From: Trichocoleus desertorum NBK24 | GTDB taxonomy: Bacteria; Cyanobacteriota; Cyanobacteriia; FACHB-46 | Reading direction: 5' to 3' | DNA length: 64,000 bases | Assembly: GCF_030409055.1 (NCBI RefSeq) | Contig: NZ_CP116619.1 | Span: 529,628 to 593,627 of the forward strand | In this document: piece after piece, positions 47,775 to 55,866 of the stretch | Layout: every line of letters begins with the position of its first letter | How positions within the stretch are numbered: the first letter of the stretch is position 1 | Notes under the pieces: generated by a model | What the model was told of the DNA's origin: nothing | Databases searched by the model: none | Seen by the model: only the letters and a program-made list of their open reading frames with translations | Translations under genes and position numbers: made by a program

Positions 47775-48237
47775 CACTTCACCAATTTTGAACTTGGCTA
47801 TTGTCGATCACCTTACACTTTTGCGGCAGCAGTTTGGTGAGATTTTGATTCCAGATGTTGTGCTCGATGAATTGAAGATTCATGAGAAACGGCCTGGTTC
47901 TCAGACTATTCGGAAGGCAATTTCAATCGGATGGATTCAAACTCGAAGTGTAAGTAATCAAGCCCTTGTAAAACTACTAAGGCAGACTTTAGACAAAGGA
48001 GAAGCCGAGGCGATCGCCCTTTCAGTTGAATTGCAGGTAGACTGGTTACTGTTGGATGAACGTGAAGGTAGGAAAGTTGCTAAATCTTTGGGTTTGAAAG
48101 TGACAGGTATTTTGGGAGTTCTGCTACGCGCCAAACAAATAGGTGAACTTGAGTCTTTGCAGCCTGTAGTTGATGATCTGATTAACAAAGCTGGATTCCG
48201 GATAGCACCAGAACTATTGGCGCAAATTCTCACCTAG
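47758..48237 (+). CDS. DUF3368 PIN-like toxin
   Basis: 159 aa. PIN-fold ribonuclease-like protein. VVSNTSPILNLAIVDHLTLL, the acidic DKGEAEAIALSVEL, and LLLDEREGRKVAKSLGLKVTGILGVLLRAKQIG are diagnostic. The first strand has Asn (SNTSP) where PIN enzymes have Asp; this is usual in DUF3368. Translationally coupled to its UPF0175 partner. Likely an mRNA or tRNA nuclease. Confidence 0.85.
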   Translation: MPVVSNTSPILNLAIVDHLTLLRQQFGEILIPDVVLDELKIHEKRPGSQTIRKAISIGWIQTRSVSNQALVKLLRQTLDKGEAEAIALSVELQVDWLLLDEREGRKVAKSLGLKVTGILGVLLRAKQIGELESLQPVVDDLINKAGFRIAPELLAQILT

Positions 48238-48323
48238 CAGGAACAATAAATAGCTCTTGAGTGTTTGAGTTAATGCGTAGTTTTTTGGACACTTAACTGA
48301 ACTACTTCTCGCCCCAAAGCTCT

Positions 48324-48585
48324 CTATTCCTCTTCTACTATTAGCGCATCATCAAGAGCTTGGAGAAAGTTCTCGATAGTTTCACTATCTTCAGCAGGTT
48401 GTTCAGATATTTGAGCCTTCTCGAAATAGATCAAAGTTGTTTCTTCTACAGAATCACTTTCAATGCTGCGGTAATAACCAACTAATCCCGTTGTAGCACT
48501 AATTGAAGCTAGCCATTCTCCTACATCATCCCAGGCGTTGAACAACTCATCTTCATGACTAACCTTGTGAATAGCTAATGTTAGA
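48324..48585 (-). pseudogene. 3' part of a gene broken by the nested insertion
   Basis: Encodes the C-terminal ~85 residues (LTLAIHKVSHEDELFNAWDDVGEWLAS...) of an unrecognised protein. Bases 48578-48585 (ATGTTAGA, plus strand) are the 8-bp target-site duplication. Joining 48577 to 52268 with one copy of the duplication, and removing one of two 38-base tandem copies in the 5' part, restores a single frame of 177 codons including the stop, 52582 to 48324. The residual ORF to 48629 reads partly into the element. Confidence 0.85.
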
Positions 48586-48650
48586 GAGTGCATCCCAGTT
48601 TTGTAAGGCTTATTTTGAGAATTGCCCATTCAGGTAAGCACAGCGCTGCA

Positions 48651-49079
48651 TCAGCACCTGTGGCACATTCCCTTTTCCCACTGTGCCCCCGATATCTTGA
48701 TGCGTCGCCCGACTTGTTTGACCGTCGATTCAATCGCACCAGAACCAATGGAGATGCCTTCAGCTTGATAATAGCCATAGTTGACGATGCGCGGTCGATG
48801 CTTGTTGAGATAGCCAATGAACGGAATCACTCGCTCGGGTTGCCAATCCTCAAACAGGGCAATCGCTCCCTCGACATCGCCTTGCCACAAACAGGCTTCC
48901 ACGGCAGCTAAGCGTTGCTTAGAACCACCCACCTTGCCCAAATTCTCGATGAGGTGATACCAATCCAAAATCTCCCGTCTTTGGGGCGTGGAGCCAATCT
49001 GGGCATAAATATTCCAGATCCCCTCATGCCCATCTCCGAGGCAAGTTAACGGGTAGACAAAGGCTGAGCGTTGACCCAA
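48651..49079 (-). pseudogene. C-terminal fragment of ISKra4 transposase (element A)
   Basis: Homologous to the C-terminal third of the element B transposase: LTCLGDGHEGIWNIYAQIG, REILDWYHLIENLGKVGG, and GSGAIESTVKQVGRRIKISGAQW. Element C interrupts just upstream; a single-base loss near 49050 shifts NAQPLST away from LTCLGDGH; another near 48672 truncates the end to GMCHRC instead of the expected NVPQVL...RCAYLNGQF. Non-functional remnant. Confidence 0.85.
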
Positions 49080-49083
49080 TTGA

Positions 49084-50433
49084 CTAAGGCAGCTTGTAAA
49101 AATAAGTTGAGCTTTTTCCTGACTTCATGACCTACCTCAACAGAGCAACTAAGCTTGAACTGTAGGGTTATTATGAGCAGCATGATCGCAGCGGATGTTG
49201 TTGAACAAATTCGCTTCAAGTACGAGGCATTTGCTCCTTATTTGAATGAGCAAACACGACGCATCTGGGCAGCAATTGAAGCACGAAGTTTGGGGCATGG
49301 TGGTGTGAGTGCACTATCAAAGGCAACAGGACTGAGCCGCAATACGATTACATCGGGACAAAGAACTCTAGAAGCGACTGAGGAAACGATTGTCACAGGT
49401 TCGATTCGTAAACCAGGAGGAGGACGTAAGCGAGTCGAAGAGCGCGATGAGACATTAATCAAGCGTCTCGATGACCTGGTTGAACCGACGACTCGAGGAG
49501 ACCCGACTTCGGCACTGCGATGGACCTGTAAAAGTGTGAACAAATTAGCACAGGAACTTCAAAGACAGGGACATCAAGTCAGCGCTAAGACCGTTTATAC
49601 CCTGCTCAAGTCAATGGACTACAGCTTGCAAAGCAATCGCAAAACTCGCGAAGGCAAAGATCATCCCGACCGTGATGCCCAGTTTGAGCACATCGCAACC
49701 ACGGTTGAGCAGTTTCAACAGTTGCATCGCCCTGTGATTTCAATCGATACCAAGAACAAGGAACTGGTGGGCAATTTCCATCATCCTGGGCGAGAGTGGG
49801 AACCAAAGGGAGAGCCTGTGGAGGTCAATGTCCATGACTTTGCTGACAAGACATTGGGCAAAGCAATTCCCTATGGCATCTATGACTTGGCTTTGAACCA
49901 GGGTTGGGTGAGCGTCGGCATTGACCATGACACGGCTGAATTTGCCGTTGAGTCCATTCGTCACTGGTGGTTAGACATGGGGCAACTGCTTTATCCGCGT
50001 AGTAAGCATTTATTAATCACGGCAGACTGTGGGGGCAGCAATGGCTACCGCAATCGCTTGTGGAAGTTGAAACTCCAAGAGTTCGCTGATGAGATGGGTT
50101 TAACGGTTCACCTGTGCCATTTCCCACCAGGTACGAGCAAATGGAACAAGATTGAGCATCGACTGTTCTGCCATATCACGCAAAACTGGCGAGGTAGACC
50201 TTTAACGAGTTTGCAAGTCATCATCAACCTGATTGGAAGCACTACGACAGAGCAAGGCTTAGAAGTTCATGCTCAACTCGATGAAAAGCGATACAAAACG
50301 GGCATTAAAGTAACGGATGAAGAGTTTAACGCGATTGCGATTCGGCGCAAACGGTTTCATGGAGATTGGAACTATCAAATCAGCCCCAGAAAAGCTGCTT
50401 AATTGCTCAACTTATTTTTACACGCTTCCTAAG
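49084..50433 (+). mobile_element. ISAzo13-type insertion sequence C with target duplication
   Basis: The element proper is 49089-50428 (1340 bases). Inverted repeats of 24 bases with 2 mismatches lie at 49089-49112 and 50405-50428 and share TGTAAAAATAAGTTGAGC. CTAAG is duplicated at 49084-49088 and 50429-50433. Removing it restores the element A frame as CGC TTA GTC AAT TGG (RLVNW). Confidence 0.88.
49173..50402 (+). CDS. ISAzo13-family transposase
   Basis: About 409 aa from ATG 49173 (MSSMIAADVVEQIRFKYEAFAPYLNEQTRRIWAAIEA), which follows TAGGG; a TTG six codons upstream is possible. The N-terminal HTH (GGVSALSKATGLSRNTITSG) precedes a DDE-type catalytic domain: PVISIDTKNKELVGNFHHPG, LLITADCGGSNGYRNRLWK, HFPPGTSKWNKIEHRLFCHI. 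The open frame and intact ends suggest a recently active copy. It is read opposite to elements A and B. Confidence 0.9.
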   Translation: MSSMIAADVVEQIRFKYEAFAPYLNEQTRRIWAAIEARSLGHGGVSALSKATGLSRNTITSGQRTLEATEETIVTGSIRKPGGGRKRVEERDETLIKRLDDLVEPTTRGDPTSALRWTCKSVNKLAQELQRQGHQVSAKTVYTLLKSMDYSLQSNRKTREGKDHPDRDAQFEHIATTVEQFQQLHRPVISIDTKNKELVGNFHHPGREWEPKGEPVEVNVHDFADKTLGKAIPYGIYDLALNQGWVSVGIDHDTAEFAVESIRHWWLDMGQLLYPRSKHLLITADCGGSNGYRNRLWKLKLQEFADEMGLTVHLCHFPPGTSKWNKIEHRLFCHITQNWRGRPLTSLQVIINLIGSTTTEQGLEVHAQLDEKRYKTGIKVTDEEFNAIAIRRKRFHGDWNYQISPRKAA

Positions 50434-50487
50434 CGCTCGTTGTGCTGGAAGAACGCAGCAACACAAAACTCGTGCAGATTCACCCCC

Positions 50488-51652
50488 TTGTAATCGGGAG
50501 CATGTCAGTTTTGCAAACCGATTAGACCATTGAGATAAGCGCAACGATGAGCTAGCACTTGTGGAACATTCTCACGCTTCCACTGCGCGCCTGATATTTG
50601 AACGCGACGGTCAATCTGCTTGATAGTCGATTCAACCGCACCCGAACCCACCGAACACAGCCCTTCCGCTTGGAAGTAGTCGTAATTCACAATGCGGTGG
50701 CGATGTTTGCGCAGATACTCACAGAAGTTCTTTGCCTGTTTTTTCTGAACGTCTTCAAACAAGAGAATGGTTGCATCCACTTTCCCCCGCCATAGTAGCG
50801 CTTCGGCTTGATGGAGACGCTTGAGCGAACCGCCGACCTTGTAGAGATTCTCTTTGAGATGATACCAATCGAGGATCTCCCGACGACACTCTGCGGTGGC
50901 GATTTGAGCAATCAGATTCCAAACTCCATCATGGCCATCGCCTAAACAGGTCAAGGGATGCTCTAAAGCTTGAGCATTAACCCAGCCAATCAGTTGAGCA
51001 TTGTTTTGAAAGTTGGCAACCCTACCTTGTTCAGTGGCAATGGCTTTGTAGTCTCGCCATTGACAGGCCTCCCCCAACGGCGTTCGCACCCGCACCTTGC
51101 CCCCATCCACACCGAGTTCTGCAATGGGCTGCTGGGCCGTTGGCAACTCAAAGCTCTGATGATGCACCAAGCGTTGTTGAGTTTTAGCTGGAATGCGAAT
51201 CCCGGTGAGATAAGCTACATCACGCTCTGCCTGCTCATAGGAGACATTGGCACTTAAGCGCAGACAGCATTTCTCTAAATGGGGACTCAACTGTCGGGAG
51301 GGAGCAACTGCCAGTTTCTCTGCTTGGCCCGTGGTGAGTTCTAGCTCTCCCAGTGTACTTTTTAGCCTTCGCACTCTTCCTGCTTGCGTACCGCTAACCG
51401 CTCGGATAAAAAACACCCTAATTCGGGACTGACATGGGCTTGAATCTGCTCTCGCAGAGTCAACTCAATACCTTCGAGTGTTTTCATCGCTTCCGGGTCA
51501 CTTTCGGCGTACAGAATTTGAGCAATCGCTTCGAGATGAACTTGGAGGGCTTGGGCTTGAGCAGGAGTCATGTCAGGGGTTGCAGCAATGAGTTGCCTCT
51601 ATCCTGACTGATTTCACCGAACCTTGCAAAGGTGACCTGCTCCCTTGTAATC
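50488..51652 (-). mobile_element. ISKra4-type insertion sequence B with target duplication
   Basis: The element proper is 50496-51644 (1149 bases). 21-base inverted repeats with 3 mismatches (GGGAGCATGTCAGTTTTGC at 50496; the other end complements it at 51624-51644). TTGTAATC is duplicated at 50488-50495 and 51645-51652. It is inserted in the transposase of the related element A; removing it restores WRDYKGVNLHEFCVAAFFQ. Both transposase frames are open, so it may be active. Confidence 0.88.
50505..51571 (-). CDS. ISKra4-family transposase made by -1 frameshift (element B)
   Basis: Two frames: 51571 down to 51362 (MTPAQAQALQVHLEAIAQILYAESDPEAMKTLEG...ELGCFL) and 51416 down to 50505 (FFIRAVSG...RCAYLNGLIGLQN). 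Codon 53 ends in the first T of T TTT TTA (51413-51407) in the zero frame, a canonical slippery heptamer; a -1 slip fuses them to about 355 aa, the usual length. The catalytic part contains ELGVDGGKVRVRTP, LTCLGDGHDGVWN, REILDWYHLKENLYKVGG and GSGAVESTIKQIDRR. The same heptamer occurs in element A. Confidence 0.85.
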
Positions 51653-52170
51653 TCGCCATTCACTCGGTTGTCCTGGAGGGGTTCGCAATCGCACTTTGCC
51701 GCCATCGACACTCATCTCCTCAACCGTTCCTTCCACTTGGGGCAACTCGAAGGTTTGACGATGCACTAAGCGTTGTTGAGTGCTGTGAGAAACCTTGATC
51801 CCAGGCAACACTTCGATATCTTCTGCTGCTCGCTCATACGACTCGTTGGCACTCACCCACAAACAGCACTGCTCCAGGTAAGGACTCCAGCGTGTGTAGG
51901 CTTTCACATCCAGAAGTTGAGCTTGTTTCTCACTCACCCGCAGTCGTCCGAGGATACTGTCGAGGGTGCGCTTTCGTCCACTCGTGGTAGCGCTGCTTGT
52001 TGCGATAAAAAATTCCCGATTTCTGGGCTGACATGCTCAAGCAGATGTCCTCGCACTGCCACCTCAATCCCTGCCAACGTCTTCACTTGCTCCGGGTCGC
52101 TTTCCTCATACAGCAGAGCAGCAAGGGCACGGGCGTGGGCTTGGATTTGGGCTTTCTTCTCAGTGTCCAT
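51614..52170 (-). pseudogene. N-terminal part of ISKra4 transposase (element A)
   Basis: First frame from ATG 52170 (MDTEKKAQIQAHARALAALLYEESDPEQVKTLAG...EIGNFL), then, after a -1 shift at T TTT TTA (about 52011-52005), VSEKQAQLLDVKAYTRWSPYLEQCCLWVSANESYERAAEDIE...WRDYKG. Element B truncates the frame here; the following AGHLCKVR belongs to B's end. The rest of the gene continues at 50487-50434 and 49083-48609. Confidence 0.85.
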
Positions 52171-52267
52171 TGGGGTGGTCGGGTCAAGGTTTTACCCTCA
52201 AAGTTTAGCGTTGTCTTCCCAACACACTTCTAAGCACTAATACTCATCGCAAAAGCGGGATGCACTC

Positions 52268-52582
52268 ATGTTAGATTACGAAATGATGTTCCAAAACTTC
52301 CTGGTAAATACTCCTCAAATTCGGAGTGTCCTCCTCGCCTGGTAAATACTCCTCAAATTCGGAGTGTCCTCCTCGAAAGAAGGTGTTCCAGGCTGGCAGT
52401 ACACGCATTGTAATACTTGAGGGATGAACGATACTTCTGGACTGCGAAAGCTCAGGATTATTGAGTGATGGGATAAAGTCGCTACCTGTGTTTCCCATCA
52501 GGAAATAAAGCGTATCAATGGTTTCCTGTGAAACATTGGGTTTGATACTGAACAACAGAGCCAACTCGTAAAAATCGCTCAT
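52268..52582 (-). pseudogene. 5' part of a gene broken by the nested insertion
   Basis: Starts at ATG 52582 (MSDFYELALLFSIKPNVSQETIDTLYFLMGN). After NTFFRGGHSEFEEYLPG the frame is broken by a 38-base tandem duplication (52300-52337 and 52338-52375; 38 is not a multiple of 3). With one copy removed it reads GHSEFEEYLPGSFGTSFRNLTLAIHKVSH and continues into the 3' part at 48324-48577. The restored protein is 176 aa, soluble and acidic, of unknown function. Confidence 0.85.
52300..52375. repeat. 38-base perfect tandem duplication
   Basis: Two exact adjacent copies starting CCTGGTAAATACTCCTC, 52300-52337 and 52338-52375. It causes a frameshift in the disrupted gene; removing one copy restores the frame across the IS insertion site. 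Confidence 0.9.
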
Positions 52583-52766
52583 TTTGGCTTCTCTTGAATA
52601 TCTGTAATAGTGGAGTAATGTCCACAAGATACCCGATACAGGATCAACTTTTTAGAAATCAAATATGTAGATAGTAGAACCGCTTATTCTCTACTGACTG
52701 TAATGTTTTCCTACCTTAGGGACGGAAAACAATAAAAATTAACCTGCCCAAATGTCTAGGTTATTC

Positions 52767-53762
52767 CTATTGATTTGTAGACTTGCTAGCGGATTGGCCT
52801 TGTTTCTTTTTAGCTTCTTGCAAGGCAGCTTCACTAAAGCGTTGGTAGACGGCAGTGCGATCTTGAGCGATGCTGTAGCGCTTGTCTTGAGTAGTTACTT
52901 GGCCCATTAGATCTGAGGCTTGCTGCCATTTTGCGGCTAGAGCTAGCCAATCGGCTGAAGATTGGGCTGCTTTGCCATCACTAGCGGTTTGTTCAGCGAG
53001 TCTGACTGCATCTGCGAAGGGATCGGCAGAGGTTGGGGCAGTAGTAGGAGCGATCGCAGCAGTTTGAGGGCTGGGGCTAGGACTCGCTGAGGCAACTGGA
53101 GAAGGGCTAGGCGCGATCGCGGCAGTAGAGCTGGGAGAAGCAGGTGCAGCCGTAATAGGCTCAGGAGATTCGGCAGAATTAGGAGAGGTTACGGTATTCG
53201 ATTGGCTGTTTGCTTGCAATCTAGGCCCAAACCAACTGTAACCGCCCCAAGCCAGCAACAGCAAAAGTAAACTGGCCGCAGTGCCACCCACCACACCACG
53301 CTTGAATTGGCGTTGCTCCCGGACTTGACGCGGAGATGGAGTCTTTGGCATACCAGACGCTTGTTCTGCTTGCTGGCTCTGCAAATCCTCCATGAACTGT
53401 TTGAACAGGTTAGGCCGAGTTAAGGTGATCTCTTGCGACCAAAGCAATTGATTTTCTGGGTCGCGATTAATTTCCTCTAGCCATAACAATTGTTGCTCAC
53501 GCACAATGCGGCTGTTGATTTTGACGCGGCGAATATTGCGGGGTGAAATCGCCTCCAAAATCTGACGCACCCGCTCCACTAAGGTAGATTGCTCCAGTTG
53601 ATCCACATCGGGGGCTTCGCACAAAAGCTGTAGCACGCCATCCTCAAAAATGGCTCTGGTTCTCACGCCAGAATCCGCCAGCTTGTCATTCAAAACTTGA
53701 ATAATAGCTGCCACGCTGCCTTGGCGGGCTTGCTTGGTAATATTTTCAATCGAATCTACCAT
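52767..53762 (-). CDS. Membrane protein with Pro/Ser-rich linker, unknown function
   Basis: 331 aa, not recognised by name but of a type found in cyanobacteria. A conserved-looking N-terminal domain (1-~125: ITKQARQGSVAAIIQVLNDKLADSGVRTRAIFEDGVLQLLCEAPDVDQLEQSTLVERVRQIL) is followed by a single membrane segment (~160-178, GGTAASLLLLLLAWGGYSWFG), a long Ala/Pro/Ser linker (~185-250), and a helical end (LALAAKWQQASDLMGQVTTQDKRYSIAQDRTAVYQRFSEAALQEAKKK). No catalytic motif is seen. Confidence 0.8.
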   Translation of the reverse strand: MVDSIENITKQARQGSVAAIIQVLNDKLADSGVRTRAIFEDGVLQLLCEAPDVDQLEQSTLVERVRQILEAISPRNIRRVKINSRIVREQQLLWLEEINRDPENQLLWSQEITLTRPNLFKQFMEDLQSQQAEQASGMPKTPSPRQVREQRQFKRGVVGGTAASLLLLLLAWGGYSWFGPRLQANSQSNTVTSPNSAESPEPITAAPASPSSTAAIAPSPSPVASASPSPSPQTAAIAPTTAPTSADPFADAVRLAEQTASDGKAAQSSADWLALAAKWQQASDLMGQVTTQDKRYSIAQDRTAVYQRFSEAALQEAKKKQGQSASKSTNQ

Positions 53763-53919
53763 TGTGCGCTCAGCGGTCGAAATAAAAATCCTGAACTTTA
53801 GCCGCAGTCATCCAGGTTCCCTGCTCACAATACTGTACTCTAAGGCGGATTGAAACTGTTCAAAAACCCCAAGTAAAAACCTGTCTTGACAGAGACTTTA
53901 GCGCCTCGTTGTCCAGGTT

Positions 53920-54660
53920 TCAAGAGGCTAAATGACGGCAATCATTAAAGCGGCGCACTTGCCAGAGATCGGTATTAAAACGGTTTTGGTCTTGTAGGTG
54001 CCAACGCGATCGATCGAGCCAAAATTCAAATAAAGCAGTATTGCGGGCATGTAAGCGCCAAGAGCGATCGCAACCCATCAACTCCGCAATCAAATGCTGC
54101 AAAATCCAACTATGTGTGACAATCCAAATCTGATCAGAGTCCTGATGTTGCGCCAGTAACTTTTGAATGAACTGGTGGGCGCGATCGCGAGCTTCTTGCA
54201 ACGATTCAGCTTCGGGAATTTGAATCCAATCGGGCGAGGTTTCTAGGGAGCGGCAAAACTCTGGGTATCGCGTCTTGGCTTCCATCCAAGTTAAGCCTTG
54301 AAAAATTCCATTCTGAAACTCTGTCAGCTCATCGGCATAATGCACTGGAAAAGCTGGGGGTTTCTGAGCTGCTGTAGAAACGCTTACGGGAGAAGTGTCT
54401 TCACTATCAATCAAGTCACTGACGGCAGCAGGCAAAGGAGCCGTGACAAAGTGATTCACCAAGATTTCTGTCGTTTGTATGGCCCGCTTCAGGGGACTGC
54501 TATACACAGCGGAAGGCCACCAGGACTCTTCGAGTAAGCGCTGGGCTAGCTTTCCTGCCTGAATCTTGCCATTGGCCGAAAGCTCAAACTCACCATGCCC
54601 CTGCATGCGCCGTTCTATGTTTCCCACAGACTGAGCATGGCGAATAAACAGGAGTTTCAT
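53920..54660 (-). CDS. Histidine phosphatase superfamily protein
   Basis: 246 aa. LLFIRHAQSVGNIERRMQGHGEFELSANGKIQAGKLAQRL carries the RHG-type motif (RHAQS) with the phospho-accepting His; the second His is in IWIVTHSWILQHLIAEL. A ~35-residue insertion (SDLIDSEDTSPVSVSTAAQKPPAFP) lies between strands. Phosphoglycerate mutase-like or a broad phosphatase; substrate unknown. Divergent from ndhM by 50 bases. Confidence 0.88.
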   Translation of the reverse strand: MKLLFIRHAQSVGNIERRMQGHGEFELSANGKIQAGKLAQRLLEESWWPSAVYSSPLKRAIQTTEILVNHFVTAPLPAAVSDLIDSEDTSPVSVSTAAQKPPAFPVHYADELTEFQNGIFQGLTWMEAKTRYPEFCRSLETSPDWIQIPEAESLQEARDRAHQFIQKLLAQHQDSDQIWIVTHSWILQHLIAELMGCDRSWRLHARNTALFEFWLDRSRWHLQDQNRFNTDLWQVRRFNDCRHLAS

Positions 54661-54710
54661 GGCTGTGGTTTAAGATGAGTTAATACACTCAATAGACCGT
54701 AACATTTCCT

Positions 54711-55055
54711 ATGCTACTCAAGTCTACAACTCGCCACATCCACATCTTCACTGCGGAAGTAAAAGGCACCGAACTGAACCCTGCTGATGGCGTTTTGACG
54801 CTGGATGTTGACCCAGACAACGAGTTCGTATGGAACGATGCTGCCCTGCAACAGGTATACCGCAAGTTTGATGAGCTAGTTGCAGCCAACGAAGGAGCAG
54901 ATTTAACGGACTATAACCTGCGCCGCATTGGTTCAGACTTGGAACACTTTGTGCGATCGCTGATCCAAAAAGGCGAAATTAGCTACAACCTAGAGAGCCG
55001 AGTGCTCAACTACAGTATGGGCTTGCCTCAAGTAACCGCTAAAGATGGCGAGTAA
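54711..55055 (+). CDS. ndhM: NAD(P)H-quinone oxidoreductase subunit M
   Basis: 114 aa. [19 protein letters not shown]...[80 protein letters not shown] is the full NdhM sequence pattern. NdhM is an oxygenic-photosynthesis-specific subunit of the NDH-1 peripheral arm, used in cyclic electron flow, respiration and CO2 uptake. Its presence supports the cyanobacterial assignment. Confidence 0.96.
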   Translation: MLLKSTTRHIHIFTAEVKGTELNPADGVLTLDVDPDNEFVWNDAALQQVYRKFDELVAANEGADLTDYNLRRIGSDLEHFVRSLIQKGEISYNLESRVLNYSMGLPQVTAKDGE

Positions 55056-55066
55056 AGCGATCGCAG

Positions 55067-55104
55067 GTCAGGTGTCGGAAAAATAGCCTTTTCTGACACC
55101 TGAC
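55067..55104. terminator. Strong hairpin after ndhM
   Basis: Arms 55067-55082 and 55089-55104 pair as GTCAGGTGTC...GACACCTGAC extended by GAAAA/TTTTC with a single mismatch; loop about 6 bases. No U tract follows, so it may protect the mRNA end rather than terminate by itself. Confidence 0.55.
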
Positions 55105-55117
55105 AGAGCTAAGAATT

Positions 55118-55756
55118 TTAATCAACGTATCCAGTCAATAAAAGTACCACTGTTATTAACGACTCTAGGGGCACCACCAAAACTGGAATACTGACACCCA
55201 CGAGTAGCGATCGCCAAACTGGTTTGAGCTTCACGTTTAACCAGATACCTATTCCCAGAAGGACTGCTAAAACTGAAGCAAACTTTCTACTTAAGGTGAG
55301 CCAGTCACTCTCAGGCACACTGATCAGCGGGTTTTCTAACCACAGCATCCGACGATCAAAGTTAGTTAATCCCAGATCTTCTTGAATATAAACAAAGGGT
55401 TGACCGAATCTAGCTCGGTAGTCGTATCCACCAGAGCACTTTAGTACTCGCTGGCCGTATGTGACGTTGCACTGGGTTAGAATTGCGTTGCCTTGACCAC
55501 CGTAAGTAAACTCAAGTTCAAGTTGCTGATCTTTTAACTGGGTGATGCACCTAGCAAAAGTTTCTATCGGATCTTGTCCAAGGCAATGGAAACGGTGCCC
55601 TGACAATACAGCACGTTGGGTATCTGAACCAATTGTCAGAGCAGCGATCGGTGCTGAGACAAATAGTGGCCCAGATAAAACAAGCCAGACGATGACTAAG
55701 CCAATGAAGCTGGCAAGAATACAGTTGTATCGCCGCTCAAAATCCAGTCTGTGCAC
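55118..55756 (-). CDS. Small membrane protein, unknown function
   Basis: 212 aa, not recognised. One N-terminal membrane segment (CILASFIGLVIVWLVLSGPLFVSAPIAALTIG) is followed by a ~110-residue soluble part with four Cys (FHCLGQ, FARCIT, TQCNVT, LKCSGG), perhaps disulfide-bonded in the periplasm, and two C-terminal membrane segments (SVLAVLLGIGIWLNV; LLVGVSIPVLVVPLESLITVVLLLTGYV). Monocistronic. Confidence 0.72.
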   Translation of the reverse strand: MHRLDFERRYNCILASFIGLVIVWLVLSGPLFVSAPIAALTIGSDTQRAVLSGHRFHCLGQDPIETFARCITQLKDQQLELEFTYGGQGNAILTQCNVTYGQRVLKCSGGYDYRARFGQPFVYIQEDLGLTNFDRRMLWLENPLISVPESDWLTLSRKFASVLAVLLGIGIWLNVKLKPVWRSLLVGVSIPVLVVPLESLITVVLLLTGYVD

Positions 55757-55866
55757 TCATAAGCTGTTGCAATTTGTCCTAGCCTTTATGGACAGCCTAA
55801 AATCTTTGCTGTTCCCAGAGGTATGGCTATTGGTGCTTGCTCTTTAGCGATCGCTCTAATCTTTTA

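Larger units (their letters stand above)
48586..52267 (-). mobile_element. ISKra4-type insertion sequence A, interrupted twice
   Basis: Ends carry inverted repeats: GAGTGCATCCCAGTTTTG at 48586-48603 against the complement of ...AAAAGCGGGATGCACTC, ending at 52267. It is flanked by 8-bp duplications ATGTTAGA (48578-48585, 52268-52275). The transposase runs leftward from 52170: first frame 52170-51934, then a -1 shift at T TTT TTA, then the second frame. It is broken by element B (50496-51644) and element C (49089-50428), and has two single-base losses (near 49050 and 48672). Without B, C and their duplications A is about 1180 bases. Not active. Confidence 0.85.

Noticed and set aside
48651-49079. 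Independent transposase gene
   Set aside because: It is a frameshifted C-terminal fragment of element A, continuous with 51614-52170 once B and C are removed.
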